Shown here: positions 27,649-38,578 of the stretch, in pieces
How the letters are laid out: each line of letters begins with the position of its first letter
Position numbering within the stretch: the stretch's first letter is position 1
Assembly: GCF_015082335.1 (NCBI RefSeq)
Contig: NZ_BLRL01000003.1
Location: forward strand, 454,641-518,640
Direction of reading: 5' to 3'
Source of the DNA: Moritella sp. F3
Lineage (GTDB): Bacteria; Pseudomonadota; Gammaproteobacteria; Enterobacterales; Moritellaceae
DNA length: 64,000 bases
Translations under genes and position numbers: made by a program
Notes under the pieces: model-generated
The model's database searches: none
Seen by the model: only the letters and a program-made list of their open reading frames with translations
Told to the model about the DNA's origin: nothing

Positions 27649-29562
27649 TTATTTTAATTTAAACTGACCAACAATCGCGACTAACTGCTCGTTTGAACTA
27701 GCAAGTTCACGGGTACTGTCCATGGTTTTATCACCATTATCAGTAAGCTGATTAACCATGCTCTGGATCATTGTCATGTTACGGTTGATTTCTTCCGTCA
27801 CAGAACTTTGTTCCTCTGCCGCAGTAGCAATCTGAATACCAAGATCGTTAATTTGCATAACAGAGGTTGTCATTGAGTCAAGATTATCATTCACACTTGC
27901 TGTCGTTGTTGCCGTTTGTTGGCAACTAGCCTTAGTGATATCCATTGCGCGAACAACCATATCAGCGCCGTTACGTAGGCGGGCTAACATTTCATTAATC
28001 TCAGACGTACTTTGCTGGGTTCTTGCTGCAAGCGTTCGTACTTCATCTGCTACAACGGCAAAACCACGACCTTGCTCACCAGCACGCGCCGCTTCGATAG
28101 CTGCGTTCAGTGCAAGTAGGTTCGTTTGGTCGGCAATGTCACCAATCACACTTAATACTGTGCTGATTTTGTGAGTATCTTCATTCATTGTTTGAATGTT
28201 CAGCGCCATCGCTTCAACTTCGTTTACTAAGTCTGCAACACCATGTACAGCACCTTCAACAACGGCTTTTGATTTATGTGCTTCATCGGCAGATTGCTGC
28301 GTAAAGGTTGCTGATTGTGCGGCATTTTGCGCAACACTGTCTGCTGTTGAACTCATTTCAGTAACAGCAACAACAACTTGGTCAGTCTCACTAGCGTGAT
28401 CCACTAATACCGCGTTGTTGTGTTCAGTCTGCGATTTTAATTGCTCGATACCTGCTGAAATATGATCGGTAGATTGAGAGATCTCTAACATCATATCTTG
28501 CAAGTTGATCACGAAGCGGTTAACAGCTTCGGCTATCTGACCTAAATCATCATTACTCGTTACTGCAAGGCGTTGCGTTAAATCGGCATTACCATGGGCA
28601 AGATCAACGACGGTTGATTTCAACGCGAGAATAGGGCGATAAAGCTGGTTAAGTGCGGCATATACAATTGCAGACGCGATAATAATAAGCAGCAGGGCGC
28701 CAAGCAGCGTTTCTTCTAATAACTCTTTTACAGTCGCGTAGTGTGCTGATTGATCTACGGTAATAACTAAATGCCAGCTCATTGAATCATCAAGTTTGAT
28801 GCTTTCAAAGTAGCTTACTTTATCTGCGCCATTGACGCTGAACTCAGAGACACCTTCATCATTATTAAGCATTTTCTGTTGCAGTTTCGCATAACCCATG
28901 TCGTCAGCTAATTTGCTTTGACCTGGATTATTAATTTGTACTGTCGATGCGATGGCCGTACCTTGATTGTCGTATAGACTTGTTACAGCATTGGCAAATG
29001 CCGAATCACGCACCATATCATTCAATACACCTAGCTCGATATCAGCAAGTAATACACCTTCCAGGCGACCATTTTTATAAAAGGGTTCAGCGATACTAAT
29101 CAGTAACTGCTTAGTCAGGGCATCTTTATACATGGCTGTTACGATCGTGCCACGTTTTTGTTGTGCGAGTGTATACCAATCACGAGTACGGGGGTCATAA
29201 CTCGCAAGGTCGCGTTTACCACTTGCCGCGCCATAAGAGCGACCATCAGCAAAGCCGACCACAATATCGCTCGCTTTTGTAGCTGCTGTGATTTGTCGAA
29301 CCATTAAATGTAACTGTTCATCATCACGCGTTTGCGAAAAGTCAGGCGCAGTCGCGATTAAACCTTCTTTAATCGTTTGAAACCAAACGTTGATCTTTGC
29401 CGACGTGGTATCAACTTTTAGCATAGAGTAATCATTGATATTACTCGACATTGAAGAAGATAGTTGGCGATAAGAAAAGAAGTTAGAAATAGTTAAAGTC
29501 GTTATTAAAAGCAAAATAATGACTGAGATTATTCGCCCTTTAAAACTTGATATAAAATTCAC
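27649..29562 (-). CDS. Methyl-accepting chemotaxis protein 1 (dCache, probable amino-acid sensor)
   Basis: 637 residues, GTG start. A membrane helix at about 10-30, a periplasmic dCache domain at 35-275, a second helix near 280-300, HAMP ([12 protein letters not shown]) and a cytoplasmic signalling domain with the conserved hairpin tip [20 protein letters not shown]. The sensor has Y122-x4-R127-x-W129-Y130 in YDPRTRDWY and a following MYKDA, the arrangement known for amino-acid-binding dCache_1AA receptors. No C-terminal CheR/CheB-tethering pentapeptide is visible. It is the most downstream of four tandem paralogues, each with its own upstream region. Confidence 0.95.
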   Translation of the reverse strand: MNFISSFKGRIISVIILLLITTLTISNFFSYRQLSSSMSSNINDYSMLKVDTTSAKINVWFQTIKEGLIATAPDFSQTRDDEQLHLMVRQITAATKASDIVVGFADGRSYGAASGKRDLASYDPRTRDWYTLAQQKRGTIVTAMYKDALTKQLLISIAEPFYKNGRLEGVLLADIELGVLNDMVRDSAFANAVTSLYDNQGTAIASTVQINNPGQSKLADDMGYAKLQQKMLNNDEGVSEFSVNGADKVSYFESIKLDDSMSWHLVITVDQSAHYATVKELLEETLLGALLLIIIASAIVYAALNQLYRPILALKSTVVDLAHGNADLTQRLAVTSNDDLGQIAEAVNRFVINLQDMMLEISQSTDHISAGIEQLKSQTEHNNAVLVDHASETDQVVVAVTEMSSTADSVAQNAAQSATFTQQSADEAHKSKAVVEGAVHGVADLVNEVEAMALNIQTMNEDTHKISTVLSVIGDIADQTNLLALNAAIEAARAGEQGRGFAVVADEVRTLAARTQQSTSEINEMLARLRNGADMVVRAMDITKASCQQTATTTASVNDNLDSMTTSVMQINDLGIQIATAAEEQSSVTEEINRNMTMIQSMVNQLTDNGDKTMDSTRELASSNEQLVAIVGQFKLK

Positions 29563-29742
29563 GTTAACAAATACCCTTTAATGGTTATAAATGTTGCTAT
29601 AAAGCTGATTTTTGGTTATATATTCAGCTTTATACTATTTTTTGCATATCCTATCATTCATATGAAAGCTGGAATAGGATTTTGTAAGCGATTGTAACGT
29701 AAAGTTGGATGGAAAATAATTTTTTGTTAATAAACAATCAGA

Positions 29743-29768
29743 CTTTATATCTATAAGTTGATATAAAG
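29743..29768 (-). terminator. Possible terminator of chemoreceptor 2
   Basis: CTTTATATC and GATATAAAG arms, 8-nt loop, 50 bp beyond the stop of the chemoreceptor gene at 29819. AT-rich stem, weak. Confidence 0.4.
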
Positions 29769-29818
29769 TAATATAAAGCCTGATATTTTAACTTAATGTT
29801 TTATCGATGTTGGACTAT

Positions 29819-31723
29819 TTATTGAAGCTTAAATTGGCTAATGATCTGCGTTAGTTCATCATTACAATTCGATAGGTTATGTGTGCTATCCATCGTCTTG
29901 TTTCCGTTTTGAGTAAGCTGTGACACCATGGTACGGATCGCTGTCATATTACGGTTAATCTCTTCGGTGACAGAACTTTGCTCTTCTGCTGCCGTTGCGA
30001 TCTGGATGCCAAGGTCATTGATTTGTACAATGGAGTTCGTCATACAATCGAGACTTTCATTTACACTTGCGGTGGTATTTGCCGTCTGTTCACAACTCAT
30101 GCGTGTTGCGTCCATTGCGTTTACTACGCTGTCTGTGCCACGGTTTAGATTAGTAAGCATTTCGTTAATTTCTGAGGTACTTTGCTGTGTACGTGCTGCC
30201 AATGTTCGCACTTCATCAGCTACCACCGCGAATCCACGCCCTTGCTCACCGGCGCGAGCAGCTTCAATCGCGGCGTTTAATGCAAGTAGATTTGTCTGAT
30301 CTGCGATCCCCCCGATGATGCCTAATACAGCACTGATTTTTTTGGTGTCGTTATTCATGGTTTGAATGTTTGTTGCCATACACTCGACTTCATTCACTAA
30401 GTCTGCAACACCTGATACTGCGGTATCAACGACAACTTTTGATTGATTGGCTTGCTCGGTTGTTTGCTGAGTAAAGCTTGCTGATTTCGCTGCACTTTGC
30501 GCAACACTGTCAGCGGTTGAACTCATCTCTGTGATAGCTACAACGACTTGCTCTGTTTCGTTTGCGTGTTCAGTTAATACTTGGTTATTCTGTTCTGTTT
30601 GGTTTCGTAGTTCACTGATGCCTGTCGAGATATGCACTGTTGAATTCGCAATTTTAAGCATCATTTCTTGTAAGTTAATAATGAAGCGATTAACAGCTTC
30701 GGCTATTTCACCCAAGTCATCGTTGCGTGTGACATCGAGGCGCTGGGTCAAATCACCGTCTCCTCGTGCAAGGTCGTTAATCATCTCTTTTAATGCCAGA
30801 ATAGGGGCGTATAGACGTGACAAGCTCATGTAAATCACAAGCGATGAAAGTAATACCAGTACAATACTCGAGAGCAATAGTATTTGTGAACTTTCATTCA
30901 CTGCGGCCAAATGAGACTTTTTATCTAGCGTGATAATGATTTTCCACACGGTATTATCATCTAATACCAATGTTGAGAAATAGACGATTTTAGCAAAACC
31001 ATAGTCATCTAACTCGATCATACCTTGATCGTTACTTTCAATATGTGTTTTTAGTTGGGTATATTCTTTATTACGATTTGGTGCTCTCTGACCAACGATT
31101 TCTAGTGGGTCAGTGGTGGCTATTGCCATTGTGTCTTCGTTATAGAGTGTCGTAACTGAATCTTCAAGTACAGAGCGCTCTACCATTTCTTGTAACACAT
31201 CTAATTTTATATCGGCAAGCAGCACACCCGAAAATTGACCTTCGGTAAAAAATGGTTCAGCAATACTGATCAACAATTCACCTGTCGTTGAATGTTTATA
31301 AATATTGGTAACAACGGTTTCTCGCTGCATTTTTGCATCTTTATACCAAGCTAGTTCACGTGCGTCGATATCAACTTTACCATGTAAGGCACTGTATAAA
31401 CTGCCATCTTCATAACTTGCAACAACATCGTTAGCTTGCGTGGCAAATTCAATCTGTTTGACCATGCGCAGTGTTTCACTATCGTCATGACGAATGGCAA
31501 AATCGGGCGCACTTTTTTTAAGGCCTGTTTTCATTGTGCTAAACCACGTTGTAATTCTATCGGTTGTTGTCGATACGTTTAGCTTAGAGTATTTATCAAT
31601 ACTCGATACCATTGAAGCGGACATTTGCTTATTGGAAATAACAGCAGAAATGACCAGCGAAATGGTGAGTAAAAGTATTACGCTTGCAATAATTTTACCT
31701 TTAAAACTTAACAGTGAATTCAC
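29819..31723 (-). CDS. Methyl-accepting chemotaxis protein 2 (dCache, ligand motif lost)
   Basis: 634 residues, GTG start, same architecture as its neighbours: helix, dCache sensor, helix, HAMP ([12 protein letters not shown]) and a signalling domain with the same hairpin tip. In the sensor the amino-acid motif is broken: where the paralogues have YDPRxRDWY this protein has IDARELAWY, so the Tyr and the second Arg are replaced, and the following YxD becomes YKH. Apart from that the fold-defining blocks ([16 protein letters not shown]) are kept. It probably senses a different ligand or none directly. AAGGAAT lies upstream of the start. Confidence 0.95.
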   Translation of the reverse strand: MNSLLSFKGKIIASVILLLTISLVISAVISNKQMSASMVSSIDKYSKLNVSTTTDRITTWFSTMKTGLKKSAPDFAIRHDDSETLRMVKQIEFATQANDVVASYEDGSLYSALHGKVDIDARELAWYKDAKMQRETVVTNIYKHSTTGELLISIAEPFFTEGQFSGVLLADIKLDVLQEMVERSVLEDSVTTLYNEDTMAIATTDPLEIVGQRAPNRNKEYTQLKTHIESNDQGMIELDDYGFAKIVYFSTLVLDDNTVWKIIITLDKKSHLAAVNESSQILLLSSIVLVLLSSLVIYMSLSRLYAPILALKEMINDLARGDGDLTQRLDVTRNDDLGEIAEAVNRFIINLQEMMLKIANSTVHISTGISELRNQTEQNNQVLTEHANETEQVVVAITEMSSTADSVAQSAAKSASFTQQTTEQANQSKVVVDTAVSGVADLVNEVECMATNIQTMNNDTKKISAVLGIIGGIADQTNLLALNAAIEAARAGEQGRGFAVVADEVRTLAARTQQSTSEINEMLTNLNRGTDSVVNAMDATRMSCEQTANTTASVNESLDCMTNSIVQINDLGIQIATAAEEQSSVTEEINRNMTAIRTMVSQLTQNGNKTMDSTHNLSNCNDELTQIISQFKLQ

Positions 31724-32034
31724 AACAAATATTCCTTAATTATTAGCACAGATTATAATGCCAATATTATATAGGACAAGCTATCTAATCACCTACCGAA
31801 CAAAGTTTTATTTAATTATTAAATTAAACTTTGACATGTAAGCTGTTGATAATAAACGAGTTGACTTATTTCGCTCAGTTGTCGGTATAAAATACAATGT
31901 AAAACAACTATTTACCTAGTGATTTCAAATATACTAAATGTGAGGTAAAACAGTACAAGGATATTCAGGTTAAATAGCGTTGTGAGTGATGTGGCTAATT
32001 GTGTAGTTAAGAGGGTACTAATGAGGTGGTTTAA
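31724..32034. other. Non-coding gap between chemoreceptors 2 and 3
   Basis: About 310 bp before the terminator. It contains a long AT-rich imperfect hairpin at 31801-31833 (CAAAGTTT...AAACTTTG with an inner TTTAAT/ATTAAA) in the promoter region of chemoreceptor 2. No gene supported. Confidence 0.45.
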
Positions 32035-32069
32035 ATTGTCTTTGGCATTAACTTAATGCCAAAGACAAT
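32035..32069 (-). terminator. Terminator of chemoreceptor 3
   Basis: Perfect 15-bp stem ATTGTCTTTGGCATT/AATGCCAAAGACAAT with a 5-nt loop, 55 bp beyond the stop of the gene at 32124. Confidence 0.7.
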
Positions 32070-32123
32070 ACTCAAAATCACCTCCTAATAATAGGGGGAG
32101 TTAGAGGATAGTTAAGCGGGAAT

Positions 32124-34037
32124 TTAGCGCAATTTAAATTGTGCCACGATAGCCACAAGCTGCTCGTTTGAACTCGCAAGCGTATGGGTACTGTCCATAG
32201 TCTTGTCACCATTTTCAGTTAATTGCGCGACCATATTCTGAATCATGGTCATGTTACGGTTTATTTCTTCGGTAACTGAACTTTGTTCTTCTGCGGCAGT
32301 AGCAATCTGAATACCGAGGTCATTAATTTGCATGACCGAATTCGTCATTGAATCAAGACTATCATTGACACTGGCTGTTGTATCCGCTGTTTGTTGGCAA
32401 CTTGCTTTGGTTATATCCATTGCTTTTACAACAGTATCCGCACCACCACGTAAGCGCGTTAGCATTTCATTAATTTCAGAGGTACTTTGCTGCGTTCTTG
32501 CGGCAAGCGTGCGCACTTCATCTGCAACAACAGCGAAACCTCGACCTTGTTCACCCGCACGCGCTGCTTCAATCGCTGCGTTTAGTGCAAGTAGGTTAGT
32601 TTGATCTGCAATTTCACCGATGACACTTAATACAGTACTGATTTTATGGGTGTCTTCATTCATGGTTTGGATATTCAATGCCATCGCTTCAACTTCATTA
32701 ACCAAGTCGGCTACACCCCTTACAGCCCCTTCTACGACACTTTTAGATTGGTGCGCTTCATCGGTTGATTTTTGTGTGAAGGTAGCGCTTTGGGCAGCAC
32801 TTTGCGCAACACTGTCTGCTGTCGAACTCATCTCTGTTACAGCCACAACAACCTGATCTGTTTCACTTGCATGATCGATTAACACGGTGTTGTTATGTTC
32901 TGTTTGTGAGCGTAACTGTTCAATGCCTGCCGAAATATGTGTTGTCGATTGCGATATATCTAGCATGATGGTTTGTAGGTTGATAATAAAGGTATTTACA
33001 CCTTCAGCTATCTGACCTAAATCATCTTTACTGGTTACTTGCAAGCGCTGCGTTAAATCACCGTTACCTTGTGCGAGATCTTGAATCGTCGATTTTAATG
33101 CAATAATAGGTTGGTAAAGCTTATTAAGAGCAACATATATTAGTAGCGATACGATAATAATTAAAATAACCGCAGTCATTATTGAATCTTCCAAGCTTTC
33201 GTCGATAACAGCATGGTGACCTTGTTTATCTAATGTAACGAGGATGTGCCAGCTTAATTTATCGTTGAGCTTAACGGACTCAAAATAGCTGATCTTGTCC
33301 TTACCATTTACAGATAAGGTTAATTTACCGTGATCTTCAGCTAACATTTTTTGCTGTAGTTGTGTAAAGGCGACTTCGTCAGCAAGTTTAGATTCACCTG
33401 GCTTTTCAATTTTATCTGTTGATGCGATAGCCGTACCATATTCGTCAAACAAACTGGTAGTTGCATGTGCAAACGCGGATGCTTTGACTATGTCTTCCAG
33501 AATATTCAATTCGATATCGGCAAGTAATACACCTTGTAATTGACCATTCTTGTAGAAAGGTTCAGCAATGCTGACGAGCAAGTTTTGGGTGAAAGCATCT
33601 TTATACATAGGGGTTATGATGGTTTTTCCTTGGCGTTTTGCTTCTATGTACCAATCACGGCCACGAGGGTCGTAATCGCTTACAAAACGTTTACCGGATA
33701 GTGCGCTGTAAGAACCACCGTCTTCAAAGCCAACAAGAATATCGGTTGCTTTGGTTGATGCGTTGATTTGCTGCACCATGAGATTGATCTGGTCATCACT
33801 GCGAGAAATAGCAAAGTCAGGCGCTGTACCCACTAGACCATCTTTGATTGTTTGAAACCATGCATTAACTTTATCTGATGTACTACTAACCTTTAGAGTT
33901 GAATAGTTATCTATGTCAGCCTTCATTAATGTTGATAGTTGGCGATAAGACAGAAAATTCGATATTGCTAGCGTCGTGATGAGCAGTAACATAATTACTG
34001 TAATTATCCGGCCTTTAAAACTTGATAAAAAATTCAC
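32124..34037 (-). CDS. Methyl-accepting chemotaxis protein 3 (dCache, probable amino-acid sensor)
   Basis: 637 residues from a GTG at 34037; an ATG three codons upstream would overlap the AAGGAT ribosome-binding site, and the GTG matches the starts of the other three receptors. Helix, dCache sensor with YDPRGRDWY and MYKDA (amino-acid motif intact), helix, HAMP ([12 protein letters not shown]) and the signalling tip [20 protein letters not shown]. It is the closest relative of chemoreceptor 1 in this window, especially across the signalling half, so it probably arose by tandem duplication. Predicted to feed CheA/CheW arrays. Confidence 0.95.
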   Translation of the reverse strand: MNFLSSFKGRIITVIMLLLITTLAISNFLSYRQLSTLMKADIDNYSTLKVSSTSDKVNAWFQTIKDGLVGTAPDFAISRSDDQINLMVQQINASTKATDILVGFEDGGSYSALSGKRFVSDYDPRGRDWYIEAKRQGKTIITPMYKDAFTQNLLVSIAEPFYKNGQLQGVLLADIELNILEDIVKASAFAHATTSLFDEYGTAIASTDKIEKPGESKLADEVAFTQLQQKMLAEDHGKLTLSVNGKDKISYFESVKLNDKLSWHILVTLDKQGHHAVIDESLEDSIMTAVILIIIVSLLIYVALNKLYQPIIALKSTIQDLAQGNGDLTQRLQVTSKDDLGQIAEGVNTFIINLQTIMLDISQSTTHISAGIEQLRSQTEHNNTVLIDHASETDQVVVAVTEMSSTADSVAQSAAQSATFTQKSTDEAHQSKSVVEGAVRGVADLVNEVEAMALNIQTMNEDTHKISTVLSVIGEIADQTNLLALNAAIEAARAGEQGRGFAVVADEVRTLAARTQQSTSEINEMLTRLRGGADTVVKAMDITKASCQQTADTTASVNDSLDSMTNSVMQINDLGIQIATAAEEQSSVTEEINRNMTMIQNMVAQLTENGDKTMDSTHTLASSNEQLVAIVAQFKLR

Positions 34038-34287
34038 GTGGGACATCCTTATAATAAATAAAATCGAGAGTGTAGACTCGCGTTAAACAGCGATAACACT
34101 ATCGCAATTACATTGTTATTAGCTTATCGACCGGAAAATGTAATATCGCATTTAAAGTTATAAATAGGTGACTTTGATCACACAAATTTAACGATTATAA
34201 CCATTAAGTAATAAATTCTGATAGGACGGAAAGGGACTATTATACGATTTGAAGTTGTTATGGTCATGGATGTTAAATAAGAAAAGT

Positions 34288-34317
34288 GGTGTTGACCCTC
34301 GCGGTAGGGGCAACACC
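34288..34317 (-). terminator. Terminator of chemoreceptor 4
   Basis: GGTGTTG/CAACACC arms around CCC/GGG pairing, then ACTTTTCTTATTT on the minus strand. Confidence 0.7.
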
Positions 34318-34336
34318 AGTGATAAGTAGGGGGGAA

Positions 34337-36250
34337 TTATTTTAATTTAAACTGACTTACTATCGCCATTAAATGAGCATTGTTCTTTGCAAGATCATGC
34401 GAGCTAGTAAGCGTTTTGTCACTGTTATTTGTTAACTGATGCACCATGGTTTGAATTGATGTCATATTACGGTTAATTTCTTCTGTGACTGAACTTTGTT
34501 CTTCGGCTGCTGTTGCAATCTGAATGCCAAGGTCATTAATTTGTAATACCGACTCAGTCATTGAATCTAAACTGAGATTAACACTTTCAGTCGTTTCAGC
34601 TGTTTGCTCACAGCTTGCTTTTGTTGTATGCATTGCTTTCACAACGGAATCTGCACCATTACGTAAACGCGTTAGCATGTCATTAATTTCTGATGTACTT
34701 TGCTGTGTTCTTGCCGCTAATGTTCTTACTTCATCAGCAACAACAGCAAAGCCACGACCTTGATCACCTGCGCGGGCTGCTTCAATAGCGGCGTTTAGTG
34801 CAAGCAAGTTAGTTTGGTCGGCGATTTCACCAATGACACTGAGTACTGAACTGATCTTATTGGTATCTTCATTCATGGTTTGGATACTGAAAGCCATAGT
34901 GTCAACCTCCGTCACAAGCTCTGCCACACCATAGACAGCACCTTGAACTACTTCTTTTGAGCGTTTCGCTTCATCTGTTGATTTTTGTGTAAAGGTTGCA
35001 GACTGAGCTGCACTCTGAGCAACACTATCAGCTGTCGAACTCATCTCGGTGATCGCAACAACAATTTGTTCAGTTTCACTGGCGTGATCTAGCAGGACAT
35101 TATTATTATGCTCTGTTTGCGAACGCAGCGCATTAATACCACCGGATATGTACTCTGTTGACTGGGATATTTCTAACATCATACTTTGTAAATTAGCGGT
35201 AAATTTGTTTACTGCTTCAGCTATTTGACCCAAATCATCGTTACTCTGAACCTTAATTCGGCGGGTTAAGTCGGCGTTACCCTCAGCTAAATCTACAATG
35301 GTTTCTTTTAACGATAAGATAGGTTGATATAAACGGTTTAACGCCACTAAAATGATAATGCAGGCCAAGATGACAAGGATAAGCCCAGTAATGAATGCAC
35401 TGTCTAAACTTTCGGCTATTTCGATGAAGTGAGATGACTTGTCTACTGTGATCGCTACTTTCCAAGAAATACTATCATCTAGGTTTAATGTCGTGAAATA
35501 AGCAAGTGTTGTTACCTGACCCTGGTTAAATTCAAACGTGCCTTTTTGATTATTTGATAGCGTGTTTTTAAATGGGGTAAAGGCAGCATTAGCAGAGTCT
35601 AAAGGCTTACCTACAACTTGACGATTATCTGTTGACGCAATCGTCATGCCTGTCATGTCGTATAAATTAAGCGTGGTATTTTCAAATGTGGAATTTTGAA
35701 TAAAGTTGCTGACAGTCTCTAAGCGGATATCAGCTAATAACACACCAGTAAATTGACTATTATAATAAAAAGGTTCAGCGATACTGATCATCAATCCACC
35801 CGTTGTCGCGTCACTGTAGATCCCTGTTATGATTGTCGAACCTTTTTGTTTCGCGTCTTTATACCAGTCGCGGACTCGTGGATCATAGCTATCTAAACTT
35901 AGTTTTCCGTCTATTGCTGTAATGGCTGTACCATCTTCATAAGCGGCCAATATGTCATTAGCGTCAGTAGCGAGGGATAATTGTTTCACCATAAGTAATA
36001 GCTGGGTATCATCACGTGGTACTGCAAAGTCTGGTGCGGTCGTTATAAGGCCTTTTTTAATGCTTTGAAACCAGCTGTTTATTTTATTTGCGGTACTATC
36101 AACTTGTAAGTGTGAATATTTATCAATGTTACCTACAATAGAAGTAGATAATTGTCGATAAGAAATAAAACTAGCAATCACCAGCGATGAAATAACAAGT
36201 AGCATTACAACTGTAATGATACGTCCTTTAAAACTAGATAAAAAATTCAC
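34337..36250 (-). CDS. Methyl-accepting chemotaxis protein 4 (dCache, probable amino-acid sensor)
   Basis: 637 residues, GTG start with AAGGATT upstream. Helix, dCache domain with YDPRVRDWY and IYSDA (motif intact), helix, HAMP ([12 protein letters not shown]) and the signalling tip [20 protein letters not shown]. The sensor is more diverged from receptors 1 and 3 than the cytoplasmic half is, as expected when paralogues specialise for different ligands. First gene of the cluster in transcription order; each receptor has its own intergenic region of roughly 250-400 bp, so they are probably separate transcripts. Confidence 0.95.
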   Translation of the reverse strand: MNFLSSFKGRIITVVMLLVISSLVIASFISYRQLSTSIVGNIDKYSHLQVDSTANKINSWFQSIKKGLITTAPDFAVPRDDTQLLLMVKQLSLATDANDILAAYEDGTAITAIDGKLSLDSYDPRVRDWYKDAKQKGSTIITGIYSDATTGGLMISIAEPFYYNSQFTGVLLADIRLETVSNFIQNSTFENTTLNLYDMTGMTIASTDNRQVVGKPLDSANAAFTPFKNTLSNNQKGTFEFNQGQVTTLAYFTTLNLDDSISWKVAITVDKSSHFIEIAESLDSAFITGLILVILACIIILVALNRLYQPILSLKETIVDLAEGNADLTRRIKVQSNDDLGQIAEAVNKFTANLQSMMLEISQSTEYISGGINALRSQTEHNNNVLLDHASETEQIVVAITEMSSTADSVAQSAAQSATFTQKSTDEAKRSKEVVQGAVYGVAELVTEVDTMAFSIQTMNEDTNKISSVLSVIGEIADQTNLLALNAAIEAARAGDQGRGFAVVADEVRTLAARTQQSTSEINDMLTRLRNGADSVVKAMHTTKASCEQTAETTESVNLSLDSMTESVLQINDLGIQIATAAEEQSSVTEEINRNMTSIQTMVHQLTNNSDKTLTSSHDLAKNNAHLMAIVSQFKLK

Positions 36251-36644
36251 GTTACTTAATCCTTCAGAGCATTATTCTATTGTATGTTTATGGAGTGGAG
36301 CAAGATCGCTGGATGATAGCTATAAGGTTATTTGTTGTATATTTGTTTGTATAATAAGCTGTATCTGGATCACCTTTATTGATTGCTTTCTTTATCGTTA
36401 ATTCTACTATTTTATAAAGGTGCGCGTTTAATGACCATTAATGCTTGGGTATCTCGTTTTATTTAGACTTATTTAACTGTGCTTTTTATGTGTTTATTGG
36501 AGTGAGTATCAAAATACTTCTGCTTAATTGATCTAAATCATCATGAAAGTAAAGCTAAGTAATATTATTCGACAGAGGTAATTATTCATTATAACCTCTC
36601 GATCTTTTCAATTTCCTTCTTAAACTAATGGTCCCAATATTATT
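36251..36644. other. Non-coding gap between chemoreceptor 4 and DsbA-like gene
   Basis: 394 bp of AT-rich sequence between divergent genes. It must hold both promoters; I see no clear operator, hairpin or small gene. Confidence 0.4.
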
Positions 36645-37322
36645 ATGAAATCTATCTTTAAACCGTTGTTATTCGTGTTTGTATCGTTAATTGCGCTAAG
36701 TGGCTGCAGCGAAGACAATAATCCTAAGGAAGGCAATGAATACGCCGTTATCCCAACACCAATGGCTGACTTACCGGATGTAGTAGAGATATTCTCGCTG
36801 GCGTGTGGTAATTGTAAAGGCATGGAAACGATGATTCCTGCTATTGAAGAGATGACTAAAATTGATATTGCCAAAACCCATGTAACGTTTAATGAAAGTG
36901 CGCAACGTTCAGCTTATGTTTATTATGCTGCGGCGATTCAAAACAACGGTAAACCGAGTCACGAAATGATGACTGACCTATTCACGTATACGCAAGGTGG
37001 CAATGGTGCAGACAATCATGATCACGGTGAAGGTAAAGTAGAAGAAGAGCCTGAAGTAGCAATGACGCCAGCAGAGAAAAAAGCTGAAATGATTAGCATC
37101 TTCAACAAATACGATATGAAAAGCCCTATCGACTTAAGCGAAGCTCAACACGAATCTGTGTATCAAGAAATGGTTAAAGCTGAAACTGTTGTGACGAATG
37201 CTAATATTGCCTCTGTGCCTGCGTTCTTAGTGCAAGGTAAATACTTGGTAAATTCTGGTGCACATAAAACATTAGAAGAGCTAGCAGCAACAATTACTTA
37301 TTTGAATAATTTAGATAAATAA
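36645..37322 (+). CDS. DsbA-like thiol oxidoreductase lipoprotein
   Basis: 225 residues. A lipoprotein signal ends in the lipobox ALSGC (lipidated Cys21). The thioredoxin-fold active site is CGNC (C54, C57) in FSLACGNCKGM, and the cis-proline loop is ASVPAFLVQGKYLV, both of DsbA type. Between the helical segments is a His/Asp/Glu-rich insertion (NHDHGEGKVEEEPE, near 127-140) not usual in DsbA. E. coli DsbA has CPHC; CGNC changes the expected redox potential. It probably introduces or shuffles disulfides in particular exported proteins while anchored to a membrane. It stands alone with its own terminator. Confidence 0.85.
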   Translation: MKSIFKPLLFVFVSLIALSGCSEDNNPKEGNEYAVIPTPMADLPDVVEIFSLACGNCKGMETMIPAIEEMTKIDIAKTHVTFNESAQRSAYVYYAAAIQNNGKPSHEMMTDLFTYTQGGNGADNHDHGEGKVEEEPEVAMTPAEKKAEMISIFNKYDMKSPIDLSEAQHESVYQEMVKAETVVTNANIASVPAFLVQGKYLVNSGAHKTLEELAATITYLNNLDK

Positions 37323-37401
37323 TTTAGATAAATAATCTAGGTAATCGCTTAGCTAGGTTATTTTGAGTAATACACATTAAAACATCAGCGTATTACTTTT
37401 G

Positions 37402-37431
37402 AAGGAGTGGTTTCTAAACCGCTCCTTTTTT
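37402..37431 (+). terminator. Rho-independent terminator after DsbA-like gene
   Basis: GGAGTGGTTT-ct-AAACCGCTCC (one G-T wobble) followed by six T. Confidence 0.88.
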
Positions 37432-37593
37432 GTATCCACTTTCATTCAAAAGTAGATCGTATCGTTTGTGAACTTAAATGAAGATGTTTGTATATCGATT
37501 GATAAATTATAGGGGGGAATTAGTTGATAACAGTAGACATTACAGCTAATGAATTTTATTATCGCTACAATTTTCGATAAAGAAGTATACAAA

Positions 37594-38433
37594 ATGACAT
37601 TAGCAGCAATTGATTATCGCGCTGAAAACAGTGCTGAAGCGTTCGTAAAGTCGCTTCGTGAAACAGGTTTTGGTGTATTAACGAATCACCCGATTAACCC
37701 TGAGCTAGTTCAAACTATTTACACTGAATGGCAAGCATTCTTTGAAACTGAAGAGAAGCATGGATTTTTGTTCAAGCCTGAAACGCAAGATGGTTTTTTT
37801 CCTGCAACAGTGTCTGAAACCGCAAAAGGTCATAGTGTTAAAGATATTAAAGAATATTTCCATGTATACACTTGGGGTCGTATCCCTGAGTCATTAAAAG
37901 AAAATATTCTTGCGTATTACGAGCAAGCCAATGCACTTGCTGCTGAGTTACTTGATTGGGTTGAAGAATTCTCTCCAGCGGATGTATCAGCAAACTACAG
38001 CATGCCACTATCGAAGATGGTTGAAGCAAGCACACGTACGTTATTACGTGTTTTACATTACCCGCCAATGACAGGTAATGAAGAAGTGGGGGCTATCCGC
38101 GCTGCTGCGCATGAAGATATTAATATGTTAACTGTACTTCCTGCGGCTAACGAACCTGGTTTACAAGTACTTAAGCAAGATGGTTCTTGGTTAGATGTAC
38201 CAAGTGATTTTGGTAACATTATTATTAATATTGGTGACATGCTACAAGAAGCGTCTGGTGGTTATTTCCCATCGACCACACACCGTGTAATTAATCCTGA
38301 AGGCGCAGATATGACGAAAGCACGTGTATCATTACCGTTGTTTTTGCACCCTAAAGCAGACGTTGTATTATCAGAACGTTATACAGCTGATGAGTATTTG
38401 ACTGAACGTTTACGTGAGTTAGGCGTACTTTAA
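37594..38433 (+). CDS. 2-oxoglutarate/Fe(II)-dependent oxygenase, isopenicillin-N-synthase-like
   Basis: 279 residues from the ATG at 37594; a frame-open ATG at 37549 would add 15 hydrophobic residues without a ribosome-binding site. The fold signature is complete: the N-terminal VKSLRETGFGVLTNHPI block of this superfamily, the iron ligands His-x-Asp in AAHEDINMLTVL and His in STTHRVINP, and the 2-oxoglutarate-binding Arg-x-Ser in KARVSLPLFLHP. Substrate cannot be told; bacterial relatives are mostly uncharacterised. It is not in a biosynthetic cluster here: both sides have terminators. Confidence 0.9.
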   Translation: MTLAAIDYRAENSAEAFVKSLRETGFGVLTNHPINPELVQTIYTEWQAFFETEEKHGFLFKPETQDGFFPATVSETAKGHSVKDIKEYFHVYTWGRIPESLKENILAYYEQANALAAELLDWVEEFSPADVSANYSMPLSKMVEASTRTLLRVLHYPPMTGNEEVGAIRAAAHEDINMLTVLPAANEPGLQVLKQDGSWLDVPSDFGNIIINIGDMLQEASGGYFPSTTHRVINPEGADMTKARVSLPLFLHPKADVVLSERYTADEYLTERLRELGVL

Positions 38434-38457
38434 TTCGGTAAGACTTAATAGTGAAAC

Positions 38458-38488
38458 TAAAAACCAACTCCATTGAGTTGGTTTTTTT
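38458..38488 (+). terminator. Rho-independent terminator of oxygenase gene
   Basis: AACCAACTC-catt-GAGTTGGTT followed by a T-run. Confidence 0.9.
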
Positions 38489-38519
38489 ATGCGTGTAAAT
38501 CGAGAGTCAGTTTTAGGCA

Positions 38520-38545
38520 TAAAAAAACCAGCACCGAAGTGCTGG
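38520..38545 (-). terminator. Rho-independent terminator of lipase gene
   Basis: On the minus strand CCAGCAC-TTCG-GTGCTGG followed by seven T: a UUCG tetraloop hairpin. Confidence 0.92.
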
Positions 38546-38578
38546 TTTGGATTAAGTTAATTTAAAATTATTGACTGT

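Noticed and set aside
27935..34763. Plus-strand frames opposite the chemoreceptor signalling domains
   Set aside because: The same shadow recurs opposite each of the four receptors, because the conserved receptor tip is Ala-rich; not genes.
37594..38433. Isopenicillin-N-synthase-like gene as part of an antibiotic cluster
   Set aside because: It is flanked by terminators and unrelated genes; only the fold family can be claimed.
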